Source: Owenia fusiformis
Taxonomy: Eukaryota; Annelida; Polychaeta; Sabellida; Oweniidae
DNA: 64,000 nucleotides
NCBI GenBank assembly: GCA_903813345.2
Contig: CAIIXF020000001.1
Coordinates: 41,075,366 to 41,139,365, forward strand
Reading direction: 5' to 3'
In this document: positions 1 through 12,700 of the stretch, one piece after another
Position numbering within the stretch: the stretch's first letter is position 1
Layout of the letters: each line of letters begins with the position of its first letter
Notes under the pieces: generated by a model
What the model was told of the DNA's origin: nothing
Seen by the model: the letters and a program-made list of their open reading frames with translations, nothing else
The model's database searches: none
Position numbers and translations under genes: made by a program

Positions 1-545
1 AGTCAAAAAAGGTCAAAAAGGTATTTTTTCAACTTGCTTCAAATTGACTAAATTTTTTTTTCAAAATCATCTACATGTTCTCAGAAATTCAAATCTGACT
101 TTAGATTTGACATTTGACCTTCAATGACCTTCTCAATGTCAAAAAAGGTCAAAAAGGTATTTTTTCATCTTGCTTCAAATTGACTAAATTTTTTTTCAAA
201 ATCATCTACATGTTCTAAGAAATTCAAATATGACTTAAGATTTGACATTTGACCTTCAATGACCTTCTCAAGGTCAAAAAAGGTCAAAAAGGTCTTTTTT
301 CAACTTGCTTCAAATTGACTAATTTTTTTTTTTCAAAATCATCTACATGTTCTCAGAAATTCAAATCTGACTTTAGATTTGACATTTGACCTTTAATGAC
401 CTTCTCAAGGTCAAAAAAGGTCAAAAAGGTCTGTTTTCAACTTGCTTCAAATTGACCAAATTTTTTTTTTTTCAAAATCATCTACATCTTTTCAGAAGTT
501 CAAATTTGACTTTACAAGTTCTCAGAAATTCAAATCTGACTTAAG
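1..545. repeat. Tandem array, about 137-bp unit, four copies, in an ECM29 intron
   Basis: Four units of about 135-138 bases start near 3, 140, 273 and 408. Each has the motif AGGTCAAAAAAGGTCAAAAAGG, then TTGCTTCAAATTGAC, then CATCTACATGTTCTCAGAAA. The reverse-complement form of the same family occurs inside the array at 17395-18730 (for example 17690-17800 and 18290-18410), so this is a dispersed family and not a private minisatellite. The rest of the stretch up to the first exon at 733 shows nothing recognisable. Confidence 0.8.
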
Positions 546-732
546 TTTGAACTCATAATATTGTGAGCAACTAGGTGGTGACATTTTGTCATGTTAATGC
601 CTTGTATAGTTTTTGTGATCATTTAATACTTTTATTGCTAATATATAGGTACATGTATTTGATCATGTGTGGCCATCTTATCTATTGATCTTTCTTGTGA
701 TTATTTAATACTGTCTTATATTGTTGTCACAG

Positions 733-3700
733 GTTGCAAAGGAAAGCAGTGTTGAAAAAGTGATAGTTAAGCTGAAAACCTGGTACCTTGAAAAAGATGG
801 TAAGTTCTGATTATATGTTATCTTTTGTGAGTCTGAGTCGCATAGGTATTTCTGTACATCTGAGCTGAATGTTAAATTTAAGTTAACAATGATTATGGCA
901 CAAAGCAATGAACATCACTATTAATGTCAAATTATCACTTTTTGGCCACAAGTTTTAAAATATTGCAAAAATTGCATATACATTTGTTTACTAGTTAGCT
1001 TAGTTTATACGTGCACAAGATATGAGACAAAATGATACTGAGCAAAAAGCTGCTCTGTATTATACTTCTTACTTAGACCACCAATTTATGGCAAAAAATA
1101 AACAAGAATTAGCACAATGAAAAATCAATTGTAAAATAACTCACATTTTAGACGAGAACTTAAAAAAGGCATGTGGTGTGACGCTAGCTGCAATAAATCA
1201 CAATGCCCCTGATGTCCTCCAACGCCACGCTACATTGGCCCTGCCTATGGCTTTCTTTGCCAAACATGAAAAGAAGAAAGAGGGAGATGACAAGGCAGGC
1301 CCCTGGGAGGATGTCTGGAATGAAGCGACACCGGGGACTGCAGGAGGACTGAGGCTCTACCTCAAAGAAATTGTGGAACTTGTGGAAAATGGTAACATTA
1401 TACAGTATAACCTGTAGTTTTTTTTATATTAGATTTTGTATTGATGTTTTTATCAGGAAACCTGGATATCTAACTATCTATTCAAGGATGTCTTTGTTAG
1501 ATACAATCATTTGTAATAAATGATCTTTCTTAAATGGAAAACATAGTTGCAATTATAGGGATTAAGTCATTTTATCAGAATATCATAATGCTGAGGTCAG
1601 GATATCTTTGATATATAACTAAAATCATTAAAATACAAAATACATCATATTTCATGTATTTCAGGTATTAAATCTCAGTCATGGGACCTGAAAGCCCAGA
1701 GTGCTTCAACTATGGCAAGTATTGCAGAGAGCCTTGGAACAAGTCTGGTGGACCCCCATCTTACATTGCTGCTAGTGGCCTTGATGAATGGTTTGCCTGG
1801 GAGAACATGGACTGGCAAAGAAATCTTACTTCAGGCTCTGTCCAGTGTGTATGTCTCATGCAGGTAAACCATTTCGACCCTTTGCAAGAGATTGACCTCT
1901 CTAGACTCTATAAATTACAATTCCTTGATCTTGCCAGAATCCAGTTGAAATATGTAGGCAGGAAATAACTACACCACCTTTTTGTGACCAACCAGCATCA
2001 ATATTTGGCAGAATCAACATACTTTTGAAATCATTTACTCGTACAATAACTATCAAATTGAATGTATAGTGGCATTTTATATTTGTTATATTTATGCCTT
2101 ATAATCTACCATGTAAATAAGCTTAAAATAGAGCTCCATTCTATAAGTTATTAAATGGTTTGAAGTGCAATACAGGATATATTCTGTTCGAGAAATTTTG
2201 TATTGGAACGAGACGAAGTCGAGTGCCAATACATAATATTGAGACAGAATATATCCTGTATTGCAATTCAAACCATTCAATAACGTTTTTATCGTGTGCT
2301 CCTCTGTATTGCTACTGAGATTGTCCCCTCCGTACCAATATTTTCTGTATTGCGACGGAGATGATCAACGGGGACAATCTCAGTAACAATACAGATTGGT
2401 ACAGCACAAGAATTGACCAATCAGAGGGGTTTATTTTACAGATCATACGATAATATACTGTACAACGCTTCCTGGTCAACTCAACCCCAAGTCAACTCAA
2501 CCCAAGTCAACTCAACCCTTAGTCAAGTCGACCCCAAGTCAAGTCGACCCTTAGTCAAGTCGACCCCAAGTCATCTCGACCCTTAGTCAACTCGACCCCA
2601 AGTCATCTGTTACAGTATTACATTCTATTATATTCACATTAAGTTTAGTTTATCAATATGCATATACTGTAACTGATCTTCATTAGAGATCTTAGGTCAA
2701 GGTCACAATGACATTATATCTTGTAAACATAACTGAACTGAATGACTCATTAACTCTTGGCCTTCTAGAAAGTACTGGAACTTTAATCATTTAAACAAGA
2801 TTGAATCATGTGACTTAAGATGTCCAATCAGTGTTATTTTCTAGAAATCGTAACTTCTTGAAACATCTGGACTTTGCCTTTGAACTATATAATGAGAGAG
2901 CTGATTTGGGCTGTTAGCAGAATTTCAAAGTTGATCAAAGGACATCTTCTTAGCGGAATATTACAGACACCTACTGTGGGAACATTTATAACACTACAAA
3001 CACACAACCTGAGGACTTTATATGGACATATATTACAACATACACTATATACGGATTATCATATACATTCGTGGATTATCATAAACATTTGTGGATTATC
3101 ATCAAACATTATTGGATACAAACATTATAGGATTACAACAAATATTATTGGATTATTACAAACGTTGGAGAACTATTAACGATTATTGAAACATTTCGTG
3201 ATCTGGAACATTCTCAAGGATCGTCAACGACATCTATCAACATCAAGAATAAGCCGTATCATTGATTGGACATCACTTAAGTATTAAACCTCCTTTATAT
3301 TATTGTTATATTATTTAGTTTTCAAAATATAAATATATTGTTATCATATTTTAATTGCTGTTTTTACTCTCTGTTATTTTCGAACGTAACAGAAATTGGG
3401 GGCTCGTCCGGGAGACAACTACAACAAGCTAGAATACAAATATTTTTAAATTCAAAATCCAAAACTTGTATATTTAAACTGTGAAGACAGCAATTAATTG
3501 AAAATGAGTTTTGAGGTTGAGACATTTTTAGAAGCGCCCTCTTTGGAGGAATTTGACGATTTGAAGAAAACTGAACTTCTGGCAATTGCAAAACATGTTG
3601 GCCTGTCAGTCAAAAGCTCATACAAAAAGGATACTATTAAAAACTTTGTACTTCAATATTTGGTCGCAGAATCACTTCTGCCTGAGCAGCCAGCCCAACA

Positions 3701-6700
3701 TGTTGACCCTGTTGATCCTATTAAGCTTAAAGAGCTTGAAATAAGAGAAAAAGAATTAGAAATTCAAAAAGAAAGAGAAATCAGAGAATTGAGAGAAAAA
3801 GAATTAGAAATTCAAAATGAAAGAGAAAAAAGAGAAAGTGAAAAAGAAATAAGATTAAGAGAAAATGAAAGACAAATGAGAGAACAAGAAATTCAAAGAG
3901 AAATTGAATTAAAACGCCTTGAGATAGAAGCTCAATCAAAAACTGATGAACATGCTACTATGCATCAACATTTTGAAAATAGGTTTGACGCTTCAAAATT
4001 TCTCAAATTTGTACCTAAATTTCAGGAGAAAAATGTTGATAAATACTTTACGCATTTTGAAAAAGTCGCTCAAAGCCTCGATTGGCCTAAATCTGCATGG
4101 CCAGTTATGCTCCAGAGTGTATTTATTGGTAAAGCAAGTGAAATATTTGCCTCTCTCTCTGGAGAAGTATGCTCTGATTATGACCTAGTTAAAAATGCAA
4201 TTCTTAAAGCTTATGAACTAGTACCAGAAGCTTACAGACAAAAATTTAGAAATGCCCACAAACAGAGTGACCAAACCCATGTTGAGTTTGCTCGAGAGCA
4301 AGAGCAGCTTTTTGACAGGTGGCTTGTCTCTAAAGATGTATCTGAAGAGTTTAAGAAGCTCAGAGAGCTAATGCTTATAGAACAATTTAAAAACTGTGTT
4401 CAGTATCACATTAGAACTTACTTAGATGAACACAAGGTAGAAACTTTGAGTCAAGCTGCCACCCTGTCTGATGATTATGCTCTTACTCATAAGGGTAGTT
4501 TTATCAAGGGCAATCCTAACTATAGGGGTTATCAGGGTAACAAACCTTCATATGACTCTAAATCAAATCAGTCCTCATCATCAAATACATCAAACAAAGC
4601 AAAAGACCAGTCTAATTCATCACAGAGTTTTAGCTCAAAATCTGATCAATCAAATTCTTCAGGTCCAAAATCAAATGTCACCTGTAATTATTGTAAAAAG
4701 CCTGGTCATCTTATTTCTGAATGCTATAGGATTAAGAATAGAAGAGAGATGTCTGGTTCTGCTCATTCAAATGGTTGTGCTACTGTTCCCATTTCAAGAA
4801 AGCCCATTGTTTGGGATTCATATACTCATACTGAGAAATCTACTCATAGTGATATTATGGAGGATTATAAGCCTTTCATGTCGGAAGGATCTGTGTCACT
4901 GTCAAGTGATGATACCAATTCAAAGCCTGTTAAGATTCTTAGAGACACGGGTGCATCTCAGACTTTGTTGTTAGAAGGTGTCCTTCCTTTATCTGAGGAG
5001 TCATTCACAGGTACCCATATTTTGATGCAAGGCATTGAATTAGGATTTACTAAAGTTCCCCTCCATCGTATTCATATCACATCAGAGTTAGTCAAAGGGC
5101 CAGTTATTGTTGGTGTTAGGCCACAACTTCCTGTTGAAGGAGTCGCATTGCTTTTAGGCAATGATTTAGCTGGGGGTAAGGTATCATTAGACCCCATTGT
5201 TTCTGATCAGCCTTGTTCTATTGAGGATTCTGTCCAAGAGGACTCTGATATATATCCTGCTTGTGCTGTTACTAGGGCTATGGCTAAAAAGTTAGCTGAT
5301 AGCGGGGATTCGTCTGTGGGAGATGACTTTGATAGTGGGTTTTTAAGCTCCTTGTTTGATGATGAATGTCACTCACCACTTGTTAAAGATGATCCTTATC
5401 CTATTTTAAAGGCAAATTCTTCATTGAAACAGCCTTCTGTTCGAGCCAAGCAGTCATCTATTGAGGCAAATTCTTCATTGAAAAAGCCTATTGCCAGAGG
5501 TGATTCACCTTCTGAGCAGGATCACTATTTTAATGCGGTTTCGCCCGCTCTTGCTAGTCCCGATGAAGTTTCATCTTCTTCTGCTAGTGTTCATGAGGTT
5601 TCATCTCCTCCTTGTTCTGAGGTTTCATCCTCTATTTCTGATAGTGATTCTTTGAAAAATGATCCTCATTCTAAACACATGTTAATTTATGAACAAGAGC
5701 ATGATCCATCACTCATTGATCTTCATAAAAGATGTCTTACTATTGATGAAGCTGACAAGGTCCCTGTTTGTTTCTACAAAAAGGATGGCATATTAATGCG
5801 AAAGTGGAGACCTCCTGAAGCTTCCCCTGAAGACGATTGGGCAATTGTGCATCAAATTATTGTCCCAAAATCATATCATAAGGAAATCTTGAGTCTAGCT
5901 CATGATTCGCCTATGGCAGGTCATTTAGGAGTAACTAAAACATACCATAAAATACTCAACCATTTCTATTGGCCCAAATTAAAACAAGATGTCCAAGAGT
6001 ATTGTAGGTCTTGTCATACATGTCAAATGGTAGGGAAACCTAACCAGAAAATTCCAACTGCTCCTTTACACCCTATACCTGCATTTGATGAACCATTCAG
6101 TAAGGTTCTTATTGACTGTGTTGGTCCATTACCAAAAACAAAATCTGGTAATCAATATTTACTCACTATTCTTTGTATGGCCACACGGTTTCCAGAAGCG
6201 ATTCCACTCAGAAATATCAAAGCCAAAAATATAGTGAAATCACTCATCAAATTTTTCACCTTAGTTGGACTGCCAAAAGATCTTCAGTCTGATCAGGGCT
6301 CAAATTTTATGTCAGGCTTATTCCAACAAGTCATGGATACCTTGGGTATCAAGCAGTGTAAGTCAAGTGCCTATCACCCAGAGTCTCAAGGAGCCCTAGA
6401 GCGTTACCATCAGACGCTTAAGACCATGATTAGAGCTTTCTGTTTTGAATATGAGAAAGACTGGGATGAGGGTATACCCTTGCTTCTGTTTGCTACTAGG
6501 GAGGCTAAGCAAGAATCATTAGGGTTCAGTCCATTTGAGCTAGTATTTGGTCATTCTGTGCGTGGTCCACTTAAATTGCTAAAAGAAAAGTGGCTGACAG
6601 AAACTGAAAGGTTTAATTTATTGAACTATGTCACTGGGTTTAAAGAGCGCCTATCAAAGGCTTGTGAAATAGCCAAAGAAAATTTGCTCAAAAGCCAAGA

Positions 6701-9700
6701 TAAAATGAAAACCTGGTACGATAGAAAAGTCAAAGAAAGATCATTTCAGCCTGGTGACAAAGTTCTTATATTACTGCCACTTCAGACAAATCCGCTACAA
6801 GCAAAATTCTTTGGTCCTTATGTAGTGGATTCCAAGGTCAATGACCTCAATTATATTGTCAAAACTCCAGATAGGCGCAAAGAAACACAACTGTGTCACA
6901 TCAATATGATGAAAAGGTACTTTGAGCCAGACAAAGAGCATGACTCAGTTAAACCTGTTGTCACTTTGGCACCTGCCCTTGTAAAAGAAACTGATCTACA
7001 AGATTCAGATGATATCAATTGTACTGATTTAGACTATGAAGATATCAAAGGTTTGTCTAGGTTAAAGAACTCTGAAGTATTATCAAATCTAGATCATAAA
7101 TTGCACCATGTGACAAATGATCAAAAACGGCAAGTCACAGACTTAATTCATGAGTTCACTGATATCTTCTCTGATGTACCGACTAAGACATCTATAGCTT
7201 ATCATGATGTTGAAGTCCAAGATGTAACCCCTATTAAGCAACATGCTTACAGAGTAAATCCATCAAAATCAGAAGATTTGAGAGCTGAGGTCAATTATAT
7301 GTTAGAAAATGACATAATTGAAAAGAGCAATAGCCCATGGAGTTCACCAGCTTTCATTGTACCAAAATCAAATGGTGGACGTAGGCTAGTAGTTAATTAT
7401 ATCAAAGTGAATCGAGTAACAAAGACCGATTCTTATCCCATACCACGAATTGACGACTGTATTGACAAAATTGGAACTGCTAAATATGTCAGTAAATTTG
7501 ATCTCCTCAAAGGATTCCTAGGGGTTCCATTAACTGAAAGAGCAAAACAGGTATCTGCCTTTGTTACTCCTGATGGTTTGTACCAATTTAAAGTTATGCC
7601 ATTTGGTATGAAAAATGCACCTGCCACATTTCAAAGAATGATGAATGGCTTATTAGCAGATCTCGAAAACACTGGTGTCTACATCGATGATGTAATTGTC
7701 TATTCTGACACTTTTGATGAACACATGTGTTTGCTGCGTAAGTTGTTTGAAAGAATCTCTTTAGCCAATTTAACCATCAATTTGGCTAAAAGTGAATTTT
7801 GTAAAGCCACAGTTGAATATCTGGGCCATGTGGTGGGTCAAGGGCATGTTAAACCAGTGAGTGCCAAAGTGGAATCAATAATACAACTCCCAGCTCCTAC
7901 TAACAAGAAAGAATTAATGAGAAGTCTTGGAATGGCTGGCTTTTATAGGAAGTTTTGTCCAAATTTCTCTTCAATTGCTCTTCCATTGACCAATTTACTT
8001 GGAAAAAACATCAAATATGTGTGGTCTGAACAATGTCATACAGCCTTTGATAAAATCAAGGCCATACTAAGTGAACAACCAGTGCTTGTTGCACCTGATT
8101 TTAGCAAGCAATTCAAAATTCAAGCAGATGCTTCTGATGTAGGAATGGGGGCTGTCCTATTACAAGAAAAGGATGGTATTGATCATCCAGTGTGTTATTA
8201 TTCAAAGAAATTTGATAAACATCAGAAAAACTACTCCACCATAGAAAAGGAATGTCTAGCATTACTTCTGTCATTACAACATTTTGAAGTATATGTTAGT
8301 GCACCAGTTCATGCAGTTACTGTATTTACTGATCACAATCCGCTGACATTCCTTCATAGAATGAAGAACAAGAATCGTAGATTGTTGAGGTGGAGTCTGT
8401 TATTGTCAGAGTACAATCTTGACATAAGACACATCAAAGGCAAGGATAATTTAATTGCTGACACTCTTTCAAGAGTGTAATGTCTCTATTTTTTAAGAGG
8501 CTATTTGACTTATACTGCAATTGCCTAAGGCTTTGTGTTGATATAATAAAAGGATTGTACTTAGAGTGTGATTTGATAATATTATTGTAATATGTTTTTT
8601 ATTGTATTTGACTATTGTAAACAAATGTTATGTAAGTCTCAACCTCATCTTGTAATTGTAACCCTCGCTACACCAGATATTATTGTAAAAGTTTTTCATT
8701 GTATTCAAAACTTTTCTTTTAAGGAGGGAGGTGTTACAGTATTACATTCTATTATATTCACATTAAGTTTAGTTTATCAATATGCATATACTGTAACTGA
8801 TCTTCATTAGAGATCTTAGGTCAAGGTCACAATGACATTATATCTTGTAAACATAACTGAACTGAATGACTCATTAACTCTTGGCCTTCTAGAAAGTACT
8901 GGAACTTTAATCATTTAAACAAGATTGAATCATGTGACTTAAGATGTCCAATCAGTGTTATTTTCTAGAAATCGTAACTTCTTGAAACATCTGGACTTTG
9001 CCTTTGAACTATATAATGAGAGAGCTGATTTGGGCTGTTAGCAGAATTTCAAAGTTGATCAAAGGACATCTTCTTAGCGGAATATTACAGACACCTACTG
9101 TGGGAACATTTATAACACTACAAACACACAACCTGAGGACTTTATATGGACATATATTACAACATACACTATATACGGATTATCATATACATTCGTGGAT
9201 TATCATAAACATTTGTGGATTATCATCAAACATTATTGGATACAAACATTATAGGATTACAACAAATATTATTGGATTATTACAAACGTTGGAGAACTAT
9301 TAACGATTATTGAAACATTTCGTGATCTGGAACATTCTCAAGGATCGTCAACGACATCTATCAACATCAAGAATAAGCCGTATCATTGATTGGACATCAC
9401 TTAAGTATTAAACCTCCTTTATATTATTGTTATATTATTTAGTTTTCAAAATATAAATATATTGTTATCATATTTTAATTGCTGTTTTTACTCTCTGTTA
9501 TTTTCGAACGTAACACATCTCAACCCTTGGTCAACTCAACCCTTAGTCAAGTCGACCCGAATGATTTTACTTGTTTTAAGTAGATTAAAATACAATATAA
9601 TCCCATTGTTTGTGCAGTTTGATTTGAAATCAAACTTCAAAGAAAACAACATTTCTGTCACCTATAGATCAAAACGAAGATTTGAACTGGATCATAAAAT

Positions 9701-12700
9701 CCCAATCTGATTGTTTGACACCTGACATATGAATAAGATAATGGAAAATAGAAAAACATTAATCCCATTGTTTGTTCAGTCTTGTTTTAAAATCTTACTT
9801 CAAAAAAATAAACATTTCTATCGCCTGTAGATCAGAAGGAAGATTTGAACTGGATCATATTGCTTATTGTTATAAAATCCTAATCTTGTTATTTATGACA
9901 CCTGACATGGGCACGATAAAGGAAATTGTAAAATCATAAATCCCATTGTTTGTTTAGTCTTGTTTTAAAATTTAGCTTCAAAAAATAAACATTTCTATCG
10001 CCTATAGATCAGAAGGAAGATTTGAACTATATCATATCACGCCCGGTGATCGCACTAAAATGATGGAGGGGTGGGGATTAGGCGATTTCTGCAAGAAAAC
10101 TCAACAAATTAGGAAGATTTTTTTTTTCAAGAGAAAATTTACAACTGAATTGCCAAATGAATAGGCGCAGTGCATGGCAAAATATGTTAGGTCATCTACT
10201 ATTTTTTTTGAACTGATACCGTTTTAAGATATGAGATCTATTAAAAAAGGCGCATCATCACCAACGTGCAAAAGTCAATGTTTTTGCTATAAATCGGGCA
10301 ACAATGGTCATCACGACCTGTAATAAATAGGTATAAGGGACGTTATTATCACAATCCTTATGACATTGCTCACTTTTTAAATTTAGTTTCCATGCGTGAA
10401 ATATATGTATAGCACCGTGAATAGCCCTATTAAGATTAATCAAATATTATTTTGGTAAATAAATGTCATATTTATAAAAATTATAAATGCGCTAAGCACA
10501 AACTTCAATAGTTGATAATTTTATTTTGGAAAATTAGCATTTTAGTCCCTCTCAAAATTCAAAATTCATCAATATCATACCATGAAAATAGTATATCTAT
10601 TTTTTTTATGGTGGGGTCGAGTTGACTAAGGGTTGAGATGACCAAGGGTTGAGATGACTTGGGGTCGAGTTGACTAAGGGTCGAGATGACTTGGGGTCGA
10701 CTTGACTAAGGGTCGACTTGACTTGGGGTCGACTTGACTAAGGGTTGAGTTGACTTGGGTTGAGTTGACTTGGGGTTGAGTTGACCAGTTACCCTGTACA
10801 ACTCCCATGATACAACTAATATCACAGCATTTTCAGTTTACAGAATTCATGCATTCCTTGATTTCAGAGAAACCATCCAAAAGTCTGAAAACAAAGAGCA
10901 ACCGTCACCAGACATTGTTGTGGATGCTTTACTCAAGGAATGCAAGAAGGAGAATGTAGTCTACAAGACAGCAGCCCTCAAATGCACTGGAGAGATTCTA
11001 GAAGCCTATGAAATAGACCGTTATGGGGACATTTTAGAAATTCTCAATCCACTGTTGAATCCAGTAAGTAAAATATCTTGAATTAAAAATACACAACTTA
11101 ATATATTATGTCATTGGTCACATGTGTTAAACTATCCACAATACATAATCAACATTAGCCTTAACATTAGTATTCCCCTAAGCAAAACTACACAATTTAA
11201 CATAATTATGTTGTATTCTGAAAACAAAACTACACATCTTAATTTATTCATGTTGTATTCTCAAAGTGAGACTACACATCTTGTTCTATTCTCAAACCAA
11301 AACTACACAACTCAACTTAATCTTGTTATTTTCTCAAATCAAAACTACACAACTTAACATGATCATGTTGTATTCTTAGAGTAAAGGAGACACAGAAGAT
11401 GATGACAAAGATGATAAGAATGCTAGGTTTGACTTACAATGTGTTGCCTTTGAGTGCCTTGGACAGGCTTGGCCAAAACAAAAAGTTACACAAGGTAAAA
11501 TGTACTCTCCAGGTCATATGTAAAAACTGGTTGTGAGTTAGTGATTGTTCATTAATCTGTTAATGCATTTCCATTGGAGCATTGATCTTATCTTTGTAAT
11601 GTTTGTATGTAATGTATACAGTGTTCCCATAAATGTTTCACTTTACTTTTTGTGTTAAAGTATGTAATCATTTTTGTTTTGTTTTGCGTTTCATTCGCCA
11701 CTGCCTTTGTCTTTAATGTAAGGTTATGGCTGATTATGTGACCATATCATGTGGGTTTGCTTACCGATACTTACACATACTTGTACATGTTGGTCCTAAA
11801 CTCATTAAACTAAGGCGATATAAGATATTCCATCATTTTTTTATTTTATTTTAGATACACATCAATGCAGTAGTTGTGCACTCCTGTCTGAGAGATTAAC
11901 TGCTTCATCATGGAAGGTCCAAATAGCTATTGTTAAAACCCTTAACAAGCTCATAGATAGGTGAGCATTTGCTATGAACTTAAGCACAAGGTATTGAATT
12001 CTGTGCCACAATTCTTGTGCAGTGTGTGTAATTTCAAAGAGAATGTAATTTTGTGACAGTATCTTAAGGTGGGATCAGAGATAGACATCAACTTGTCTCG
12101 TCTTATTCAGTATTGAATACACTGTCTCATATCATACGATTTCATATATTTTTCTTAAAATCAACAAACTTCATGTGTCATTCAGTGATTTTCAAGGATG
12201 TTTAAAAACATATTAATTTTGTCCTCGTAAACTAAATGTGGCTATACCCATATTTATGATTTTGGCCTAACTGCTATGCAGTAATCATTCAGATCTCTTT
12301 CATTCTTATTCTCTCTAATTCTTAAAGAATTTCAAGATTTCAGTATTCCAGTATTTACATTGACTTTTATTTCATTTTTTGATTTTTAGAAGAAAGGATT
12401 TATCAAAACAATTAAATATATTTTGAATGGATATATGAATAAAATTATGGAGTCATTTCAAGATGAATCTTGATTGTGTTCATTTGCTTCTGTTGTATTA
12501 TTAGATTGCTGATACTAGAAGATGATACACTACGTGGTAACCATAGTTACTTAGATGCCATCATAACATCAATTACGCCATCTATATGTATATGTTTAGG
12601 TAAGCAATTTTATAATAATCACGTTTGTTACATTTTCAATGCTTGTTTGCCACCTATTTGCAAGAGTGACACTTGAAATCTTTACTTACTCATGTCTAAG

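Larger units (their letters stand above)
2608..9515 (+). mobile_element. Intact Ty3/gypsy LTR retrotransposon of Gmr1 type
   Basis: 6908 bp from 5' LTR to 3' LTR, flanked by the 4-bp duplication CATC (2604-2607 and 9516-9519). LTRs of 784 bp begin TGTTAC and end GTAACA. A tRNA-Pro-type primer site, one uninterrupted Gag-Pol frame and a polypurine tract are all present. Pol order is protease, integrase, reverse transcriptase, RNase H, which is the Gmr1 arrangement and not the usual Ty3/gypsy order. Inserted in the left arm of the foldback element; the right arm preserves the empty site. Confidence 0.95.
2467..10793. mobile_element. Foldback (TU/FB-like) element with minisatellite arms, interrupted by an LTR retrotransposon
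   Basis: Two inverted arms of about 177 bp: left arm 2467-2607 plus 9520-9556, right arm about 10617-10793. Each arm is built from a 16-bp tandem unit of the form GTCAACTCAACCCCAA / GTCAAGTCGACCCTTA, and the arms differ at only a few positions apart from their outer few bases. A 9-bp direct repeat CTGTACAAC flanks the whole (2458-2466 and 10794-10802), as expected for a target duplication. The internal part 9557-10616 carries three degenerate ~165-bp direct repeats beginning ATCCCATTGTTTGT (about 9600, 9762, 9940) and no coding region. Long arms made of short tandem repeats with 8-9-bp duplications are the hallmark of FB elements of Drosophila and TU elements of sea urchin. Family assignment is inference. 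Confidence 0.75.

Noticed and set aside
2874-3179. 101-codon frame repeated in both LTRs (also 8998-9303)
   Set aside because: It lies wholly inside the LTR, has no domain, and the duplication is explained by the LTR itself.
3498-3503. TTG as the Gag-Pol start
   Set aside because: ATG at 3504 is in the same frame two codons on and is the normal animal start.
4471-4974. 167-codon frame inside the retrotransposon
   Set aside because: Out-of-frame shadow of Gag; no domain.
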